In this document: in pieces, positions 7,544 to 8,969 of the stretch
How positions within the stretch are numbered: position 1 is the first letter of the stretch
Layout: each line of letters opens with the position of its first letter
Assembly (NCBI GenBank): GCA_009692275.1
Contig: SHZL01000103.1
Coordinates: 1-8,969 of the forward strand
Source of the DNA: Lysobacterales bacterium
GTDB lineage: Bacteria; Pseudomonadota; Gammaproteobacteria; Xanthomonadales; SZUA-36
Reading direction: 5' to 3'
DNA length: 8,969 nucleotides
Made by a program: the position numbers and the translations under genes
Notes under the pieces: model-generated
The model's input: only the letters and a program-made list of their open reading frames with translations
What the model was told of the DNA's origin: nothing
Databases searched by the model: none

Positions 7544-7605
7544 GCTCCGGTCCGGCTCGGGCGAGTGCGGTTTGGTTAGTCCAAATAAGCGAGCCGGAAC
7601 GGGGC
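7544..7605. repeat. Long stem-loop with inner hairpin inside the element
   Basis: TCCGGCTCG (7551-7559) pairs perfectly with CGAGCCGGA (7590-7598). After one mismatch the stem continues outward for six more pairs, 7544-7549 with 7600-7605, including one G-T. Its loop contains a smaller hairpin, TTTGG-TTAGT-CCAAA (7571-7585). Confidence 0.65.
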
Positions 7606-7643
7606 GGAGCGCCCGCAAAGGCCCGTCCCGTCCGGGTTTCGTC

Positions 7644-7730
7644 GCAAAAGGCGCATCTCGCACGTGGCTCGCCTTGGCCGTAGCGGTGCTACTGTCACGC
7701 GGCTCGCTCCGCACGATCTGCGCCTTTTGC
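7644..7730. repeat. 12-bp stem enclosing a GTAGC hairpin inside the element
   Basis: GCAAAAGGCGCA (7644-7655) is the exact reverse complement of TGCGCCTTTTGC (7719-7730). Within its 63-base loop lies GTAGC-GGT-GCTAC (7680-7692), a perfect 5-bp hairpin with a 3-base loop. Confidence 0.65.
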
Positions 7731-7744
7731 GGCAGAAACGCGCT

Positions 7745-7773
7745 CCGTGCATAATGGATCAGAGGCTCCCTAG
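7745..7773 (-). repeat. Right terminal inverted repeat plus target-site copy
   Basis: This is the partner of 7451-7479. CTAG at 7770-7773 is the putative intact target copy. It is followed immediately by another CTAG (7774-7777), which runs into the yggX ribosome binding site. Confidence 0.85.
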
Positions 7774-7775
7774 CT

Positions 7776-7782
7776 AGAGGAG
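7776..7782 (+). promoter_or_regulatory. Strong ribosome binding site of yggX
   Basis: AGAGGAG lies 7 bases before the yggX ATG. It begins only 3 bases beyond the right target copy of the inserted element, so the insertion spared it. In the reconstructed ancestral sequence this site would have been inside the last codons of mutY. Confidence 0.8.
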
Positions 7783-7789
7783 AAAACGC

Positions 7790-8071
7790 ATGAGCCGAAT
7801 GGTGCACTGCCAGTTACTGGACAAGGAACTCGAAGGGCTGACTTTCCAGACCTGGCCAGGCGAATTGGGTAAACGCATTTACGAAAATATTTCCCAGCAG
7901 GCCTGGGCGCAGTGGATGAAACACCAGACCCTGCTGATCAACGAGCACCGTCTGTCTCCGCTGAACCCCGAGCACCGCAAGTTCATCGAAAGCGAGATGG
8001 AAAAATTCTTCTTTACCGGCGGCGCCGTTAAGCCGCAGGGCTACGTTGCGCCTGGCTCAGACGACGCGTAA
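7790..8071 (+). CDS. yggX: YggX family Fe(II)-trafficking protein
   Basis: YggX is a small cytoplasmic protein linked to protection of Fe-S clusters and oxidative-stress resistance. The 93-residue product shows the family pattern: the opening MSRMVHCQLL with Cys7, then LEGLTFQTWPGELGKRIYENIS, AWAQWMKHQTLLINEHRL and PEHRKFIESEMEKFFF. Its length is normal. The start is the ATG with AGAGGAG upstream. The mutY-yggX order is widely conserved in gammaproteobacteria and fits function, since MutY itself carries a 4Fe-4S cluster. Here an inserted element separates the two. Its last 15 bases overlap, on the opposite strand, the end of a decayed oxidoreductase gene. Confidence 0.95.
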   Translation: MSRMVHCQLLDKELEGLTFQTWPGELGKRIYENISQQAWAQWMKHQTLLINEHRLSPLNPEHRKFIESEMEKFFFTGGAVKPQGYVAPGSDDA

Positions 8072-8209
8072 CTGGTCCCGCACCGGCAGGTTGCGAATGC
8101 GCTTGCCGGTCGCTGCAAAAATCGCATTGATCAGGGCCGCCGCACCTGCGTGGCGCAGCGACGCGAACGCCCGCTGCACACTGCGTGATCTATCGGTACT
8201 CTGGTTACC
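8057..8209 (-). pseudogene. Remnant tail of a molybdopterin-binding oxidoreductase gene
   Basis: Reading the minus strand from 8209 gives about 50 codons and then TGA (8059-8057). The first part, GNQSTDRSRSVQRAFASLRH, matches the region just after the Lys-Tyr-Gly of the N-terminal third of xanthine dehydrogenase / isoquinoline 1-oxidoreductase beta proteins. The second part, LINAIFAATGKRIRNLPV, matches their extreme C-terminus. In intact family members, roughly 700 residues long, several hundred residues lie between these two blocks. The remnant is therefore an internal deletion joined near 8133-8147. It is separated from its own N-terminal piece by the insertion at about 8212-8638. The family assignment is from remembered motifs; the frame itself is read directly. 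It has no start and no intact active-site region, so it is non-functional. Confidence 0.75.
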
Positions 8210-8230
8210 ATGTCACGAAGTTGCGCGCCT

Positions 8231-8264
8231 GCGTATTGCGTATTGCGCTTAAGCCTTAAGCCTT
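8231..8264. repeat. Two abutting period-7 tandem repeats
   Basis: GCGTATT is repeated twice plus GCG at 8231-8247. It is followed directly by CTTAAGC twice plus CTT at 8248-8264. GCTTAAGCCTTAAGC (8247-8261) is also a near-perfect palindrome around one central base. The stop codon of the small minus-strand ORF lies in the second array. Confidence 0.7.
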
Positions 8265-8495
8265 TCGCCAGTAATTATTTGCCGCCGCAATGGTCGCGAA
8301 CTCAAGTGCAACAACATGTCCTATTTGAATTAACATCATTGCATCGTTCGCATACACGTCACGCAGTTGGATACGTACAGCCTCATCCGGCTGGGTGGTT
8401 TTTATGACTAGTCTAGCAATTTTTATCGCAAGCGCCCGTCCTTCTTCTGGGGTATCGGTGATTAGCGTATTATTAGGTATTAAAGTAGTGCTCAT
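8256..8495 (-). CDS. Orphan 79-residue protein in the inserted segment
   Basis: I do not recognise this protein. It has 79 residues, with an alternation of polar and aliphatic residues in the middle (ALAIKIARLVIKTTQPDEAV, then MMLIQIGHVVALEFATIAAA) that suggests a small soluble alpha/beta or helical fold. There is no signal peptide or clear membrane segment and no cysteine. The ATG has AGGAA 5 bases upstream, which supports translation. The ORF fills most of the inserted segment and shares its lower GC, so it was probably carried in with it. The N-terminal half with TPEEGRALA could suit a small regulatory or antitoxin-like protein, but nothing in the sequence proves that. No partner gene lies beside it. 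Confidence 0.5.
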   Translation of the reverse strand: MSTTLIPNNTLITDTPEEGRALAIKIARLVIKTTQPDEAVRIQLRDVYANDAMMLIQIGHVVALEFATIAAANNYWRKA

Positions 8496-8604
8496 TATTT
8501 TTCCTAAGTCAATTTGAAGGGGTGTCTACCGCATATGTGCGCTAGCCAACGGTACTGTAGCTGAAACAAGGGGGTTCCGCACCAAACATGCCGTGGACCT
8601 TGGA

Positions 8605-8969
8605 TTACGCGTGCTTACTCGGCCTGCATTCTCGCAAGCCATATTTCGCCTGATCGGCCAGGGCCTGCTGCACGGTGATTCGCGCCCAGTCGGCTTCGAG
8701 TTCATCGGCGATGATCATGGGCATGCTGGTGCGCACGCCCTGGCCCATCTCGGCGCGGATATTGATCAGGGTAACGCTGCCATCGGGGGCAATGGCGATG
8801 AACACGCGCGGATCATTCTGCAAGCCGCCGGGCATGCCTGCGCCAGCGTACAATTTTTCTTCCTCAGCCAGCGCCCTGAGTGGCAAAGCACCGATGGCCA
8901 GCACCAGCGCGCCGGTACTGACGCCGAGCAGGAACGCGCGGCGGCTTTCGTTTTCGATGGTGTCAATTG
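8605..8969 (-). pseudogene. N-terminal fragment of a Tat-exported molybdopterin-binding oxidoreductase
   Basis: The frame runs in from the right edge of the window. It shows a twin-arginine signal, ESRRAFLLGVSTGALVLAIG, then LPLRALAEEEKLYAG. A typical start of the aldehyde oxidase / xanthine dehydrogenase molybdopterin-binding subunit family (isoquinoline 1-oxidoreductase beta type) follows: NDPRVFIAIAPDGSVTL, AEMGQGVRTSMPMIIADELEA, and ITVQQALADQAKYG. The intact protein would use a molybdenum cofactor to hydroxylate or oxidise a substrate in the periplasm, with a 2Fe-2S partner subunit. After Gly at 8638-8640 the reading passes into foreign DNA (LRECRPSKHA) and ends at TAA (8607-8605). The rest of the frame reappears at 8209. 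The ATG at 8904 lies inside the signal peptide and is not the real start, which is beyond the window. Confidence 0.8.

Larger units (their letters stand above)
7455..7769. mobile_element. MITE-like non-coding element between mutY and yggX
   Basis: A 315-bp element is bounded by perfect 25-bp terminal inverted repeats beginning GGAGCCTCTGATCCATTATG. It is flanked by CTGG (7451-7454) and CTAG (7770-7773). It has no transposase and no convincing gene; the interior is filled with short hairpins, and the open frames in it look like chance. Size, terminal repeats and a 4-bp CTAG-type target fit a miniature inverted-repeat transposable element mobilised in trans. A YTAR/CTAG target is known for members of the IS5 family, but that assignment is inference. 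Deleting the element plus one target copy restores a mutY frame ending RELARGENA and then TGA, overlapping the yggX ATG. This supports a real insertion rather than ancestral spacer. It accounts for essentially all of the 324-base gap between the genes. Confidence 0.75.
8212..8638. mobile_element. 427-bp insertion of AT-richer DNA in the oxidoreductase pseudogene
   Basis: The pseudogene frame stops making family sense after Lys-Tyr-Gly at 8638-8640 and resumes with Gly-Asn-Gln-Ser at 8209. CCAT occurs at both edges (8208-8211 and 8639-8642). Removing 427 bases plus one CCAT rejoins the frame exactly as KYGNQSTD. Hand counting gives about 44% GC over 8281-8520, against about 65% for flanking rows. 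The segment carries a small ORF, tandem repeats near one end and a hairpin (8621-8640, GGC-C-TGC / GCA-A-GCC with one mismatch) at the other. No matching terminal inverted repeats and no transposase are visible. It could be a 4-bp-duplicating element. It could also be an IS200/IS605-derived element, since TTAC lies at 8205-8208, or a cassette. The type is unassigned. Confidence 0.6.

Noticed and set aside
7442..7807. Open frames on both strands across the element between mutY and yggX (7442-7807 minus, 7542-7754 plus)
   Set aside because: They run through terminal repeats and hairpins and have no ribosome binding site that I could see. Similar chance frames are expected in any structured GC-rich repeat.
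8082..8110. Inverted repeat ACCGGCAGG / CTTGCCGGT after yggX, as a possible terminator
   Set aside because: There is no T tract after it, and it lies in the coding frame of the oxidoreductase remnant, so the pairing may be chance.
8212..8638. Integron gene cassette with an attC site
   Set aside because: I found no pair of GTTRRRY/RYYYAAC core sites or a long attC-like imperfect palindrome after the small ORF. The edges do not fit a G-TT crossover.
1..8969. CRISPR array, tRNA, rRNA or defence system
   Set aside because: No regularly spaced repeats of suitable length, no cloverleaf or rRNA motif, and no nuclease, helicase or toxin-antitoxin pair was seen.

Overview
The window looks like a chromosomal segment of a gammaproteobacterium. 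It holds the housekeeping genes coaD, rsmD, ftsY, mutY and yggX in arrangements typical of that class. My best guess is a marine lineage near Cellvibrionales/Halieaceae or the pseudomonads, but this rests on gene content and remembered gene order, not on any search. GC is fairly high: hand counts of rows near 8041 and 8701 give about 65%.

Layout. A plus-strand gene for a DUF4956-like membrane protein (38-847) converges on a minus-strand block. The junction is a threefold 15-bp tandem repeat (848-892). The minus-strand block, in transcription order, is rsmD (5347-4745), coaD (4702-4205), a YfhL-type 2[4Fe-4S] ferredoxin (4187-3930), an exported gamma-glutamyltransferase (3883-2195) and an exported M20D amidohydrolase (2182-881). 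Gaps are mostly 12-46 bases, so this may be one transcription unit. Divergent from rsmD, ftsY (5436-6428) overlaps mutY (6425-7465), and yggX (7790-8071) follows.

The right-hand 1.5 kb carries the unusual content. A 315-bp non-coding element with 25-bp perfect terminal inverted repeats sits between mutY and yggX, flanked by CTGG/CTAG. Removing it and one CTAG in silico gives a mutY tail whose TGA overlaps the yggX ATG as ATGA. The element therefore appears to have split a translationally coupled gene pair. Downstream, a minus-strand gene for a Tat-exported molybdopterin-binding oxidoreductase subunit (xanthine dehydrogenase / isoquinoline 1-oxidoreductase beta family) is broken twice. A roughly 427-bp AT-richer segment with its own 79-codon orphan ORF interrupts it after a Lys-Tyr-Gly. 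Most of the middle of the gene is also deleted, leaving a 50-codon tail whose stop codon overlaps the end of yggX.

How the genes work together. rsmD, coaD and ftsY are core functions: ribosome maturation, coenzyme A synthesis and membrane targeting. MutY is an Fe-S DNA glycosylase for 8-oxoG:A mispairs, and YggX protects Fe-S proteins, so this pair fits oxidative-damage defence. The gamma-glutamyltransferase and the M20D amidohydrolase are both secreted and translationally close. They could act in series on gamma-glutamyl or N-acyl compounds in the periplasm, which is inference. No CRISPR array, tRNA, rRNA, transposase or recognisable defence system was seen.
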